Assembly (NCBI GenBank): GCA_036375715.1 | Contig: DASVBS010000004.1 | Span: forward strand, 1-64,000 | Direction of reading: 5' to 3' | Length of the DNA stretch: 64,000 nucleotides | From: Longimicrobiaceae bacterium | Lineage (GTDB): Bacteria > Gemmatimonadota > Gemmatimonadetes > Longimicrobiales > Longimicrobiaceae | Shown: positions 1 to 10,319 of the stretch, piece by piece | Layout: each line of letters begins with the position of its first letter | Numbering within the stretch: position 1 is the first letter of the stretch | The notes under the pieces: generated by a model | Databases searched by the model: none | Seen by the model: only the letters and a program-made list of their open reading frames with translations | What the model was told of the DNA's origin: nothing | Program-made: the position numbers and the translations under genes

Positions 1-339
1 CTCGTGTGGTGCGTGTTCGTGTGAGGCAGGCTTGGACGAAGGGGGCGGCTCCAGCCGGCTAGGAGCGGCCCGCTTCTATCTCCCTCCCGGCCGGGTGGCA
101 CCGGCCGATCCCCCTCCCCTCACTGAAAGCTCTCCACCTCCGCGGCGTCTGCTCCCTCCAGGTGAGCGGCACCGCGCGTCTTCGTCCGTGGCAAGGAGTT
201 TGGCAAGGATTCGGGCAAGGAACTGATGCAAATGGAAGCAAGGGAGCAGGACCGGCGGGAAGATGGGAGATGGGAGAAAGCCGCCCGAATGCTAGGAATT
301 CACAGCGAGGCGCAGCAGGTCGCAAAAGTGCCGATGGAA
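1..339. other. No gene assigned left of the tRNA-Ser fragment
   Basis: No reading frame here resembles a known protein. A + strand frame is open from about 63 until it meets the TGA inside the tRNA anticodon region at 344-346. Integrase genes sometimes end this way beside their attachment site, but the composition is low-complexity and shows no integrase motif, so no gene is called. Confidence 0.4.
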
Positions 340-391
340 CTTGAAAACCGGCGGGCGCAAGCCCATCAGGGTTCGAATCCCTGGCCCTCCG
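340..391 (+). other. tRNA-Ser(UGA) 3' fragment, probable integration (att) site
   Basis: The segment contains, in order, an anticodon loop with TGA, the 3' anticodon strand (ACCGGC), a type II variable arm (GGGC-GCAA-GCCC), a perfect T arm (CAGGG TTCGAAT CCCTG) and a 3' acceptor strand (GCCCTCC plus G). The matching 5' acceptor (GGAGGGC), D arm and 5' anticodon strand are absent upstream, so this is not a complete tRNA. A 3' tRNA half starting at the anticodon loop is the classic footprint of tyrosine-recombinase integration (established knowledge). That reading places the element to the left and host DNA to the right, which is inference. An assembly chimera is the other explanation. Confidence 0.7.
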
Positions 392-499
392 CTGGATGTA
401 AGTGTTTTTTAGACATGTGGTTACGGTGGGCGGGTCCGTCTCGGTTGAGGCGGGCCCGCTCGGCATTTGCGTGCCACTTGTGTGCCAAGTGTGCCGGGG

Positions 500-735
500 C
501 TTACTCCATTTCGGGCCGCCGGCGGCGTACGACATGAGCTGGCTGGCGACCGCGTACGGCAACCGGGCCGTTCCCTGATCTCCTGGTAGAGCCGTGACGT
601 GCGGGCGCCGCCGAACGCGGTGCCGAGGACGGTGACCGCGTGCCGGCTGGGGTCCAGGAAGCCGACTCCGGGCACCCCGAACACAACGTGGGCCTGGTCG
701 CCCGGGTGTGGCAGGACCAGCTCCGCGGACCGGGT
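500..735 (-). pseudogene. Remnant of an M16 (insulinase-type) peptidase C-terminal domain
   Basis: Read right to left, one frame gives ELVLPHPGDQAHVVFGVPG followed by HAVTVLGTAFGGARTSRLYQ, then EIRER. This matches the M16 core where a segment such as LGGGMSSRLFQEIRE is usual. The reading then needs a one-base shift near 562 to continue as LPYAVASQLMSYAAGG, the strand that follows in the family. Neither side has a start codon or the upstream HxxEH zinc-binding domain, and similarity fades near 500. It is a decayed fragment next to the tRNA-derived site. It could be a relic of the integrated element or of a gene broken by its insertion. Confidence 0.6.
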
Positions 736-884
736 GGCTGCGCTGGGCCGGCGGCGGCCGGGTATCGCCGGGCCGGCGCCCGACCGGTCCGGTGGCGCTC
801 GGCCGGGCGGACCACCTCGCCGTCCAAGGCCAAGGATGCGTGATCTTGCGAGGACGGGGCGGCCTGCCCGGCTACGCCTATGGG

Positions 885-1304
885 TCAGCGGTCACCGTGT
901 GGGCCAGGGGCGGCGCTGCCCTCGTAACTGGCAAGGTCCGACACCAGCTTGGTGAGTTCAGGGTCGTTGTCGTAGCGGCGTTGGTGCAGTGCGGCGATCT
1001 TCGCGGCCATGTCCGGGTCGTCGTTGTCGACGACGTCGTATGACACGAACGTGTTGCCCACCGGCAGCCCGATCATGTCGGTGTGGTGGTGAGCCGGGTG
1101 GATCAGGTACTCCCAGTACCCGTCCAGGTCTTCGATCACATAGGTCGCGGCGAACTCGTACTCACCGCCGATGTCGTGGCCGACGATGAACGACTTCACT
1201 GACGGGATCACCCGTCCCTGGTTACGCAGGCTCTCCAGCACCTCCTCCCGCTTCTCCGGCGGTACACCCGGCTTGAAGGTCATCCGCGTGCTGTGGTAGA
1301 TCAT
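885..1304 (-). CDS. Dabb family (stress-responsive A/B barrel) protein
   Basis: The 139-residue protein opens with MIYHSTRMTFKPGVPPEKRE and has the ferredoxin-like beta-alpha-beta pattern of Dabb proteins: an early strand, a helix with E-x-L-E-S-L-R, a V(I)PSV..F.VGHDIG strand and a histidine-rich stretch IHPAHHHTDM near residues 68-77. Dabb proteins are dimeric barrels. Some cyclise polyketides, while many are stress-induced with unknown ligands. A purine-rich Shine-Dalgarno tract (AGAAAGGAAAAG) lies just upstream of the ATG. The gene follows the alpha/beta hydrolase in the same orientation with a gap of about 190 bp, so co-transcription is possible. The substrate cannot be inferred. The style of this and the next gene resembles actinobacterial catabolic genes, which may fit lateral transfer. 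Confidence 0.8.
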   Translation of the reverse strand: MIYHSTRMTFKPGVPPEKREEVLESLRNQGRVIPSVKSFIVGHDIGGEYEFAATYVIEDLDGYWEYLIHPAHHHTDMIGLPVGNTFVSYDVVDNDDPDMAAKIAALHQRRYDNDPELTKLVSDLASYEGSAAPGPHGDR

Positions 1305-1492
1305 CGATCTTTTCCTTTCTCTCGTCCGGTACGGCAGTCACCGAACCAGCAAGTTCGACTGGCTAACCACTCGCTTCCAGTGGTTGGAACATAGGAATGT
1401 AACGGGGCCAGCGGTTTCCGGACCGCGGAGTTGACGGTCTGCGCGAGTCGGCGGGGCGGAGTCGAAGTCCGGGGTCCTGGTGGCGCGGCCGC

Positions 1493-2710
1493 TCACCGTG
1501 CCTTACCCAAAACGACGGCCGGGGCACGGAACGTCTTGGTAAGCCAGTCGAGGACGACGCCGTTGAGGAGGACCGAGGCGCCGGGGTGGGAGTGGGTCGC
1601 GGCCGACTCCGCGGGGGTGAACGGCCGCAGGGTGGCCCACTCGCCCAACGCCTCGGCCAGCTTCTCTGCCTGGCCGGGGTTGAAGTGGTCGGTGGTGGCC
1701 GAGCACACCAGCACCGGGCAGGTGATCCTGTCCGTGACCCCCTCCAGCGTGTACGGACGGGCCTGTTCGAAGAACTCGTACGGGCTGGCGGCCCGGAAGC
1801 TCCACAGACCTTGCTCGATGTACCAGCGCAGGCCATTGTTGTCGGACATGGCGCGCCGGACCGCGGCGTTGAAGCCGTCGGCGTCCCCGGCGTCCAGCAC
1901 GGTCCGCAGCTCGGGTGTCAGCAGGCCCAGCACCGACTGGTAGCCGTCGTAGAGGCCATCGATGGTGACCACGGCCCGGATGCGCGGCTCGAACGCGGCG
2001 GCGCGGGGAGCCAGGTAGCCACCGAAGGACACGCCCAGCAGGCCGAGGAGGGATGTGTCGATTTCCGGGGCTGTCTGGCAGTAGTCGACGACGGGGGTGA
2101 CCACGGCCTCCCAGTCGTGGCGGAACCCGAGCCCTTGCCCGCGGACCACGCTCGGCTGCCCAGGCCCCTCGAAGGTCAGGACGTTGAAGCCGCGCTCCAG
2201 CGCGGCGAACCCGCAAAGATGCAGCATCTCCTCCTGGCTGCCGTCGAACCCGTTGAACATGAGGATGGTCGGACGGGGCGTGCGGTCGCGGCCGGCCCGG
2301 TAGAAGATCGCCGGTATGGCGAACCTGTCGGCCTGGATGGTGACCCGCTCGCCCGCCGGGTCGAGTTCGGTGATTGCGCGGTCGAACTGTTCGGTGGCGG
2401 CCGCCCAGGTCTGTTCGATGCGGGGATCGACGGGGTTGCCGTGCAAGAAGAAGTCGGCGGCGCGATAGTAGGACGCGGCACGGAAAGCCCGGTCCCGCCG
2501 GGTCACCGAAGAAGTGGAGTCGTCGTCCCATCCCTCGGTGGTCACACGCTTGGCGAGAGTGTGGAACTCCGTGTGCCAGCTCTCGAAGTCGCCGGGCGTG
2601 AGCCGGCCGGCCAGGTCCAGTACTTCGGCGATGTCGGCGCCACTATAGGGTGCGGTGCCGATCCAACGCAGCAGATTGAAGTTGAACGTCGGGTCGGGGC
2701 TGAGTTTCAT
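1493..2710 (-). CDS. Alpha/beta hydrolase, dihydropseudooxynicotine-hydrolase-like
   Basis: This is a 405-residue alpha/beta hydrolase with a long helical N-terminal cap (about residues 1-125) and a core hydrolase domain. A G-V-S-F-G-G nucleophile elbow places Ser228, a likely acid Asp341 lies in CSATTDHFNPGQ, and a histidine cluster THSHPG (373-375 region) completes the triad. The layout matches the family of 2,6-dihydropseudooxynicotine hydrolase and related C-C bond hydrolases. The ATG at 2710 is preferred over the GTG one codon upstream because GGAGG sits seven bases before it. The stop of a degenerate upstream reading frame overlaps the start (TGATG), suggesting former translational coupling. 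The substrate is unknown; the family assignment is firm. Confidence 0.85.
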   Translation of the reverse strand: MKLSPDPTFNFNLLRWIGTAPYSGADIAEVLDLAGRLTPGDFESWHTEFHTLAKRVTTEGWDDDSTSSVTRRDRAFRAASYYRAADFFLHGNPVDPRIEQTWAAATEQFDRAITELDPAGERVTIQADRFAIPAIFYRAGRDRTPRPTILMFNGFDGSQEEMLHLCGFAALERGFNVLTFEGPGQPSVVRGQGLGFRHDWEAVVTPVVDYCQTAPEIDTSLLGLLGVSFGGYLAPRAAAFEPRIRAVVTIDGLYDGYQSVLGLLTPELRTVLDAGDADGFNAAVRRAMSDNNGLRWYIEQGLWSFRAASPYEFFEQARPYTLEGVTDRITCPVLVCSATTDHFNPGQAEKLAEALGEWATLRPFTPAESAATHSHPGASVLLNGVVLDWLTKTFRAPAVVLGKAR

Positions 2711-2713
2711 CAC

Positions 2714-3037
2714 GCCACCTCCTTTCGTGGGGCGAGCGCCCGCAGCGCGTTCACCCGGAAGACCGCCGGCTGGCGGTACCGGGTGCCGGTCACCTGTGCA
2801 ACGTCGCCCCGGTCGGTAATCTCTTCCGGCTCGGCGCCCTCAGCGTGGCGGGCCGACGATGACGTTGCCGAACATCTCGGCCGCCTCCGCTATCCGGTCG
2901 AGGCGGATTATGGAGCGATCAGCCCGGTGAGCGCGAAGAAAGTCATCATCGCGACGCGCGTCTGAAACCGGAAGTCGCTGCCATCCACGATCCCGAGATC
3001 CGTACTACACCGGACGGGGACGAACCTGGCCGGTCTC
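2714..3037. other. Degenerate coding remnant, no intact gene
   Basis: On the - strand the last 35 or so codons before the hydrolase are open (…GDVAQVTGTRYRQPAVFR…) and end in a TGA overlapping the hydrolase start. Further upstream, similar-looking sequence (RLDRIAEAAEMFGNVIVG) lies in a different frame, suggesting a frameshifted gene. No family was recognised. Confidence 0.35.
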
Positions 3038-3439
3038 TCACTTCCACCCAGGCACCCCCCTCGCCGCCGCGATCCACTTCCGCATCTCCGGCTTCTCCAC
3101 CTCCTCCACCGAAGTCACCTTGATGTAACGGCTCCGGTCGCCCTCGCCGAGCGGGGGCGGGGAGTCGAAGTCGGCCCCACCCAGGAAGACCACGTTCACC
3201 GAGACGTCGTACGCCACCACCTCGACGATCCACCCCTGGTCGGGCACGCCGTAGTACGCCTTCTTCCACTTGATCGCGTATTGCAGATCGGGGATCGTCT
3301 CCCGGATCAGCTCGTCCACACGGCGGACGATGGGCTGCAGGTCGGGCATCACCCGGCGCATCCAGTCTTCGATCTGGGCGTGGTCATCGGAAGGGAGAGG
3401 TGGCTTCCGCGTTGTCCCCGGGTTCCGTGCTTTCGCCAT
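3038..3439 (-). CDS. DUF1801 (YdhG-like) domain protein
   Basis: The 133-residue protein matches the DUF1801 pattern: an N-terminal helix before MRRVMPDLQPIVRRVDELIR, then PDLQYAIKWKKAYYGVP, a strand with WIVEVVAYDVSVNVVFL and the closing YIKVTS....VEKPEMRKWI. It is a small alpha/beta protein of uncharacterised biochemical role, common in soil bacteria and often near DHFR-like or glyoxalase genes. It is full length for the family. It points away from the DHFR-like gene at 3810, with 370 bp between their starts. Nothing suggests truncation. The function is unknown; only the family is assigned. Confidence 0.85.
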   Translation of the reverse strand: MAKARNPGTTRKPPLPSDDHAQIEDWMRRVMPDLQPIVRRVDELIRETIPDLQYAIKWKKAYYGVPDQGWIVEVVAYDVSVNVVFLGGADFDSPPPLGEGDRSRYIKVTSVEEVEKPEMRKWIAAARGVPGWK

Positions 3440-3809
3440 GAGTCGTCCTCGTTCGAGCTTGGGGATGTTCTTGATCTCGTAGTTGCCGGCCGGTCAGGCG
3501 ATTCGACAGCGCAAGGAAGCACTGACCGGGCCGCCGCGGGCCGCTCGACCGGCCGCAGGTCCCGCCGTAGACAATCCACCATAGCCACCTGCCAGTCCGG
3601 CGTCAGCGCCAGCTGAACCCTCCACCGCGGTTCCCCGAGGCGCTGCGGGCGGACTCTGGGCAACCCTCGGGCAGGGAGCCTTTCGGCAGATTCGCGGCCC
3701 TATCCTCGTTCTGTCACCACCCCTTTGTCGATCCGGGCCCGCGATGGTCGACGTAGGGTTGCAGTGCCTTTGAGCAGCTCAAGTCCAACCAGAACATGAA
3801 GGAGCGGTC
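3440..3809. other. Divergent intergenic region
   Basis: This 370-bp interval lies between two divergently transcribed genes and must hold both promoters. No confident -35/-10 pair, operator or RNA motif is visible. The last bases carry AAGGAG, the Shine-Dalgarno site of the next gene. Confidence 0.4.
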
Positions 3810-4379
3810 ATGAGCAGGCTAATCATGTGGAACCTGATCACGCTGGACGGAATGTTCGAGGGTCCGACCCCTTGGGACATCTCGTTCCTGGAATATGCCT
3901 GGAGCGAGGAGCTCCGTCAGTTCTCTCTCGAGCAAGCAGAGCAGGTAGGGGCCCTCGTCTTCGGGCGCCGCACGTACGAGGGGATGGCGGCCCACTGGAC
4001 CCAGGCCACGGACGAGATCGCGGACTTCATGAACTCGGTCCCGAAGTTCGTCTTCTCTCGGACGCTCGAGCGGGCCGACTGGAACAACACCATACTGATC
4101 AAGGAGGACGCCGGGCCCGCCGTGGCGCGGCTGAAAGAGCAGTCCGGCAAGGACCTGTTCGTCTTCGGCAGCGCGGACCTCTGCGACACGCTGATCCGCC
4201 ACGGCCTCTTTGACGAGTACCGCATCGGCCTCGTGCCTGTCACGCTGGGAGAGGGAAATCCTCTCTTCAAGACGGGCTCCAACCCGCTGAGGCTCCAGCT
4301 CCTGGAGCAGCGACCCCTCGGCGGGCGCTGCCTCCTGCTGCGATACCAGCCGCTTGCGGAGACTTCCTCCGACGGCTGA
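3810..4379 (+). CDS. Dihydrofolate reductase family protein (RibD C-terminal-like)
   Basis: This 189-residue protein of the DHFR/RibD-C fold begins SRLIMWNLITLDGMFEG, the usual first strand and loop (…SLDG…) of the family, and continues with GALVFGRRTYEGM, the nucleotide-binding helix. The central FVFSRTLERADWNNT and later LFVFGSADLCDTLIRHGLFDEYRI correspond to the NADPH-binding strands and C-terminal region. An AAGGAG Shine-Dalgarno lies eight bases before the ATG. Such stand-alone proteins are common and mostly uncharacterised; they are not expected to replace the essential DHFR or RibD. It stands alone here between divergent neighbours. Confidence 0.85.
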   Translation: MSRLIMWNLITLDGMFEGPTPWDISFLEYAWSEELRQFSLEQAEQVGALVFGRRTYEGMAAHWTQATDEIADFMNSVPKFVFSRTLERADWNNTILIKEDAGPAVARLKEQSGKDLFVFGSADLCDTLIRHGLFDEYRIGLVPVTLGEGNPLFKTGSNPLRLQLLEQRPLGGRCLLLRYQPLAETSSDG

Positions 4380-4514
4380 GCGGACCAACTTACGTCGCCT
4401 GGCCGGTCGGGCAGGCAGCCTCCGGGAATCTCCCGTGCTCGGCCACCTTTTGGCTGAACGTACCACCATGGGGCCCGGGCACGTCGCCATGCGGCTGCGC
4501 GCAGCGAAATCGAG

Positions 4515-5105
4515 TCAACCCGACCGGCCGCGTATCGCGGCTGTGCCAGCCTCCTCGATCTCCCTGATGACCCGGCAGGGATTCCCCGCGGCGAACACGC
4601 CTTCGGGCACGTCCCGGGTCACTACGCTGCCGGCGCCGATCACCGCGCGCGAGCCGATGCGGATGCCCGGCAGGATGATGGCGCCGCCCCCGACCCATAC
4701 GTCCTCGCCGATCTCGATCGGCTTGCCGAACTCCTTTCCGCGGCGGGCCTGTGGATCGAGGGGGTGCATGGGGGTGAGGATCTGCACACCGGGGCCGAAG
4801 AGGGTGTAGCTGCCGATCCGCACCGGACACACGTCGAGCACGATGCAGTTGAAGTTGAAGAAGACCCGCTCTCCCAGCTCGATGTTCGATCCGTAGTCGC
4901 AGTAGAAGGGCGGCTGCATCCACACCGTGTCGCCGCCGGCCCCGAAGAGCTCACGGAGCAGACGGCGACGCTCTTCCTCCTCGCTCTCGCGCGTGTTGTT
5001 CAGCGCCTGGCAGAGATCCCGCGCCCGCATCCGCGCCGCAACCAGCTCCGGATCCATAGGATCGTACAGCTCTCCCGCCAGCATCTTCTCGCGTTCAGTC
5101 GGCAT
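4515..5105 (-). CDS. Sugar O-acetyltransferase (maltose/galactoside acetyltransferase family)
   Basis: The 196-residue protein has the N-terminal helical mac domain (EREKMLAGELYDPMDPEL, then ARDLCQALN) followed by left-handed beta-helix hexapeptide repeats. The active-site region FNFNCIVLDVCPVRIG and LTPMHPLDPQARR carries the catalytic His of the LacA/Maa/NodL family. The C-terminal coils GEDVWVGGGAIILPGIRIG and GAGSVVTRDVPEGVFAAGNP complete the acetyl-CoA site. It should transfer acetyl from acetyl-CoA to a sugar hydroxyl, probably as a trimer in the cytoplasm. It is full length. It lies 64 bp downstream of the MFS transporter gene in the same direction, so the two may be co-expressed. The acceptor sugar is unknown. 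Confidence 0.92.
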   Translation of the reverse strand: MPTEREKMLAGELYDPMDPELVAARMRARDLCQALNNTRESEEEERRRLLRELFGAGGDTVWMQPPFYCDYGSNIELGERVFFNFNCIVLDVCPVRIGSYTLFGPGVQILTPMHPLDPQARRGKEFGKPIEIGEDVWVGGGAIILPGIRIGSRAVIGAGSVVTRDVPEGVFAAGNPCRVIREIEEAGTAAIRGRSG

Positions 5106-5169
5106 CGGCTGGTCATCCGGTTCATGATTTCAGGGGCGGAACGCCCGGGACGCGCAAGTTCGAAACCGC

Positions 5170-6381
5170 TCACCCCTCCCTCCCGATCGTCCGGGCGCTC
5201 CCCGCTCGTAGCCCGGCGCTCACCTTGGCCACCCAGACCAATACCAGGAACAGCATCGGGATCAGCCACCTGGCGGTCAGGTCGAAGAGGAAGCCGGCGA
5301 TCACCGGTCCGACCGCCGCGATGGCGTAGCCGATCGATTGGGCCATGCCGGAGAGCCGCGTGGTGGTCTCCGTGTCGGGTGAGCGGAGCACCAGGAAGAG
5401 CAGCGCCAGCCCGAAGGTGCCGCCCAGAGCCACGCCGATGATGGCCACCCACACCACAGTGAGCGGGGATACCGCATCGTAGATCAGCCCTGTCAGCGCG
5501 ACGCCCTCCAAAACGCCGAGCAGCCAGACCATGCCGCGCTGGTCACGCAGCCGGCCGGCGGCGACCGGGACCAGCGCCGAGCCCGCTATGCCGGTGGCCT
5601 GCGAGAGAGCGAGCATGAAGCCCGCGGTCGCCGGCGTCATCCCGCCGTCCTGCAGCAGGTCGGGGAGCCAGGCGAGCAGCACGTAGAAGGTCATCGACTG
5701 CAGCCCCATGAAGGCCGCGACCTCCCACGCCAGGCGCGACCGCCAGATCGAATCCCTCCCGCCCGAGATGGTACGACCCGCCTCCTTCGGCTCTGGGCTT
5801 GCCTTGAGTTGGGGGAGCCACACGCTCAGGGCGAGTACGGCGGGCAGCGCCCAAGCGGCCAGCACGCCCCGCCAACCGATGCGCACGCTCAGCGGGAAGC
5901 TGATCGCCGCGGCGATGGTGGCGCCCACCGCCATGACGCTGGAGTACATGCTGGTCATGAAGCCTGACCGGTGGGCGAAATCCCGCTTGACCAGAGCAGG
6001 GAGGAGGACGTTGCCGAGGGCGATGCCGATCCCCAGCAGTGCGGTGCCGCCGAAGAGAAGGGCCGGCGATCCGAAGGCGCGCGCCAGGCCGCCGGTGGCG
6101 ATCAGCCCCAGGGAAACCGCGAGCGCGCCGCCGAACCCGAGTTGGGCGGTGACTGCGGGTGCGAGATTGGACACGAACGCGAAGGCGAGCAGCGGCAGCG
6201 TGGTCAGCAGGCCGAGCGCGGCGTGCGAGACCCCGGTCTCCGCCTGGATCTGGTCCACCAGAGGCCCCACGCTCGCCAGGGTCGGGCGGAGGTTGAAGGC
6301 AATGAAGAGGATACCGGCCGTGAGCAGGGGCCGGCGATAGCCCGCGCGTCGTTCCCGCACCCGGGTGTCTGCCCCTGTCAT
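5170..6381 (-). CDS. CynX/NimT family MFS transporter
   Basis: This is a 403-residue major facilitator with about twelve hydrophobic segments. The N-terminal segment AGILFIAFNLRPTLASVGPL is diagnostic of the CynX/NimT (cyanate or 2-nitroimidazole transporter) branch. Further helices follow regularly, with a charged central loop near residues 195-210 (KASPEPKEAGRTISGGRDS). The members studied transport small anions or aromatic nitro compounds, but most are of unknown substrate. The start is ATG at 6381, overlapped by no other gene. The sugar acetyltransferase follows after 64 bp. No regulator adjoins it. The substrate cannot be predicted from the sequence. Confidence 0.9.
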   Translation of the reverse strand: MTGADTRVRERRAGYRRPLLTAGILFIAFNLRPTLASVGPLVDQIQAETGVSHAALGLLTTLPLLAFAFVSNLAPAVTAQLGFGGALAVSLGLIATGGLARAFGSPALLFGGTALLGIGIALGNVLLPALVKRDFAHRSGFMTSMYSSVMAVGATIAAAISFPLSVRIGWRGVLAAWALPAVLALSVWLPQLKASPEPKEAGRTISGGRDSIWRSRLAWEVAAFMGLQSMTFYVLLAWLPDLLQDGGMTPATAGFMLALSQATGIAGSALVPVAAGRLRDQRGMVWLLGVLEGVALTGLIYDAVSPLTVVWVAIIGVALGGTFGLALLFLVLRSPDTETTTRLSGMAQSIGYAIAAVGPVIAGFLFDLTARWLIPMLFLVLVWVAKVSAGLRAGSARTIGREG

Positions 6382-6565
6382 CGGTCGCCGCCAGAGGCCC
6401 GGGTCTCTGCTCTCGCCCCCGCTCTCACGGCCTTCGTCTGCGACGATCTGCGATGGCTGTCGAAATCGTCTACCCTCATCCGACGCCCTGCTGGAGTCGC
6501 ACAGGATGCGGCGCTAAGCACGCCGCGACAGCGGTGAAACCTCACACCTTCACGGGGAGACAGCA

Positions 6566-6991
6566 ATGCGCGTCATGGTACTGATCAAGGCGACGGCGGA
6601 GTCCGAGGCGGGCGTGATGCCGGAGGAGCGCCTGCTCCGCGAGATGGGAGACTTCAACGAGCAGCTGGTGAGGGCGGGGATCATGCTTGCGGGCGAGGGG
6701 CTCAAGCCCAGCTCCGAGGGCAAGCGGGTTCACTTCTCCGGCGATAAGCGGACGGTGATCGACGGGCCCTTCGCCGAGACCAAGGAGCTGATCGCCGGCT
6801 TCTGGCTGTGGCAGGTCAGCTCGATCGAAGAGGCCGTGGAGTGGGTGAAGCGGATTCCCAACCCGACCGGGGAAGAGTCGATCGTAGAGATCCGTCCGGT
6901 GTTCGAGACCGAGGATTTCGCGGAGGTCGATCCGACCGGGGAGGTGCGGGCCCAGGAGCAGCGCCTGCGGGCGGAGATGGAGGGGCGATAG
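6566..6991 (+). CDS. YciI family (DGPF-domain) protein
   Basis: The 141-residue protein starts MRVMVLIKATAESEAG and carries the signature VIDGPFAETKELIAGFWLWQ (DGPF motif) near residues 71-90, followed by VEWVKRIPNP. This is the YciI/YCII-related ferredoxin-like fold. In many soil bacteria these small proteins lie beside ECF41-type sigma factors, and the DGPF group may act with them. Here no sigma gene adjoins, so the usual partner is absent. A GGGGAG Shine-Dalgarno precedes the ATG. The biochemical role is unknown; binding of a small polar ligand or a lyase-type reaction is what the fold suggests. Confidence 0.9.
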   Translation: MRVMVLIKATAESEAGVMPEERLLREMGDFNEQLVRAGIMLAGEGLKPSSEGKRVHFSGDKRTVIDGPFAETKELIAGFWLWQVSSIEEAVEWVKRIPNPTGEESIVEIRPVFETEDFAEVDPTGEVRAQEQRLRAEMEGR

Positions 6992-7009
6992 GCGGGGGCT
7001 GGCGATCAG

Positions 7010-7058
7010 CCGTTGTCCGCTATTGGTTATCCGCTATCCGTTATCCGTTGTCCGTTGT
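7010..7058 (-). repeat. Heptamer array, 7 units (ATAACGG/ACAACGG type)
   Basis: Seven contiguous 7-bp units are in perfect register: CCGTTGT, CCGCTAT, TGGTTAT, CCGCTAT, CCGTTAT, CCGTTGT, CCGTTGT. On the - strand they read as ATAACGG or ACAACGG variants. A matching array in the opposite orientation lies at 7176-7202. Confidence 0.9.
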
Positions 7059-7117
7059 TCTTGTGTGGCCCGGGCGGCCCGGACTCAGCCTGTCGGGACC
7101 GCCGAGGTCGATCGCGG

Positions 7118-7151
7118 GGTGCCTCCATCGCTAGTTACCGAAGGAGGCACC
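7118..7151. terminator. 9-bp stem hairpin between inverted heptamer arrays
   Basis: GGTGCCTCC (7118-7126) pairs perfectly with GGAGGCACC (7143-7151) across a 16-nt loop. It lies between the convergent ends of the YciI gene and the icd gene and may help end both transcripts. There is no clear T-run. Confidence 0.5.
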
Positions 7152-7175
7152 ACTGCAGACATCCGTTCCTTACTG

Positions 7176-7202
7176 TTAACGGATAACGGATAACGGATAA
7201 CC
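7176..7202 (+). repeat. Heptamer array, about 4 units (ATAACGG type)
   Basis: TTAACGG, ATAACGG, ATAACGG and a partial ATAACC follow each other in register, ending five bases before the icd stop codon. They are inverted relative to 7010-7058, so the two arrays can pair around a 117-nt interval. Confidence 0.9.
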
Positions 7203-7207
7203 TTCCT

Positions 7208-9472
<2,265 letters not shown>

Positions 9473-9656
9473 CTAGCTGTCGGCGGTAAGGGTACTACAA
9501 GAAGGCCGCTTGAGAAACCGGCGGGGGGTCCGGGAAGCAAAAATGTGACCCGCAACCCGCCGTGGTCGTCTAAAGGTCAGCGGTGTGCTAGCCGTTATTC
9601 TCGAACCCCGTGGTCCGAAATCGGCCAAGCCATTGTGGCTACGGAAATTGGCAACG

Positions 9657-10319
9657 ATGAACACACTCGACGACCGACTGCACGACGCCCTGGACGGCGA
9701 CCTGCCGCCGGAGGCACTGACTATAGAGGAACGGGAGCAGCTGCAACTGCTCTCGGCTCGCTTGAAGGAGATCACGAACGCCGTTCGCTCCGTCCCGTCG
9801 CCGGACCTGACCGCTCGGGTCATGGCGGCGCTCCCGGATGCGGAGGGGGCTGTGGCGCCAGAGCCGGCGCGGCCCGGGCTCCTCGCCCGGCTGGTGCGCT
9901 GGTTATGGGCTCCGGTCTCGATCCCCATCCGACCGGCGTACGCGCTGGGCGCCGTAATGCTCGCCCTGCTGGCGGTGCCCGTCCGGGAGGCAATCGGCCC
10001 GACCACTCCTTCGTCGCCTCGGGTCGCGGCAAACGAGGAGGGGCCGCGGCTGTACGTGCAGTTCAGGCTGGAGGTGCCGGGGGCCACGCGCGTCGCGGTG
10101 GCCGGAAGCTTCACCGGATGGCAGCCCCAGTACGAGCTCCAGGAGGTTTCGCCCGGGGTCTGGTCAGCGCTGGTTCCTCTGCGGCCGGGCGTGCATGATT
10201 ACACTTTCGTGATCGACGGAACGCGGATGGTGACGGATCCGTACGCCCCGCGTGTCGCCGACAGCTTTGGCGGCAGCAATAGTCGATTGTTCCTCCCCGC
10301 TCCCGACGGTAGGGCGTGA
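9657..10319 (+). CDS. Membrane protein with anti-sigma-like N-terminus and extracytoplasmic CBM48 domain
   Basis: The 220-residue protein has three parts. Residues 1-60 (DDRLHDALDGDLPPEAL…, ending DLTARVMAALP) look like the cytoplasmic helical region of ECF anti-sigma factors but lack the HxxxCxxC zinc motif. Residues about 94-109 form one hydrophobic membrane segment. Residues about 130-212 are an isoamylase early-set/AMPK-type glycogen-binding domain (CBM48), with VAGSFTGWQP and the end motif VADSFGGSN. The CBM48 would therefore face the periplasm. ATG 9657 is chosen because it begins the anti-sigma-like region. The gene overlaps the next by 4 bp and shares an operon with an ECF sigma factor. 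An anti-sigma role is inference from this context. Confidence 0.8.
   Translation: MNTLDDRLHDALDGDLPPEALTIEEREQLQLLSARLKEITNAVRSVPSPDLTARVMAALPDAEGAVAPEPARPGLLARLVRWLWAPVSIPIRPAYALGAVMLALLAVPVREAIGPTTPSSPRVAANEEGPRLYVQFRLEVPGATRVAVAGSFTGWQPQYELQEVSPGVWSALVPLRPGVHDYTFVIDGTRMVTDPYAPRVADSFGGSNSRLFLPAPDGRA

Noticed and set aside
1..346. Integrase C-terminus ending in the tRNA fragment
   Set aside because: The frame ends at the anticodon TGA as some integrases do, but contains no catalytic His/Arg/Tyr motif and has earlier stops.
1586..2965. Long open frame of 459 codons on the + strand
   Set aside because: It lies opposite the alpha/beta hydrolase, which has motifs and a Shine-Dalgarno site; the + frame has no recognisable domain.
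6566..6991. Sigma-factor partner of the YciI protein
   Set aside because: Such pairs are common elsewhere, but neither neighbour here is a sigma gene.
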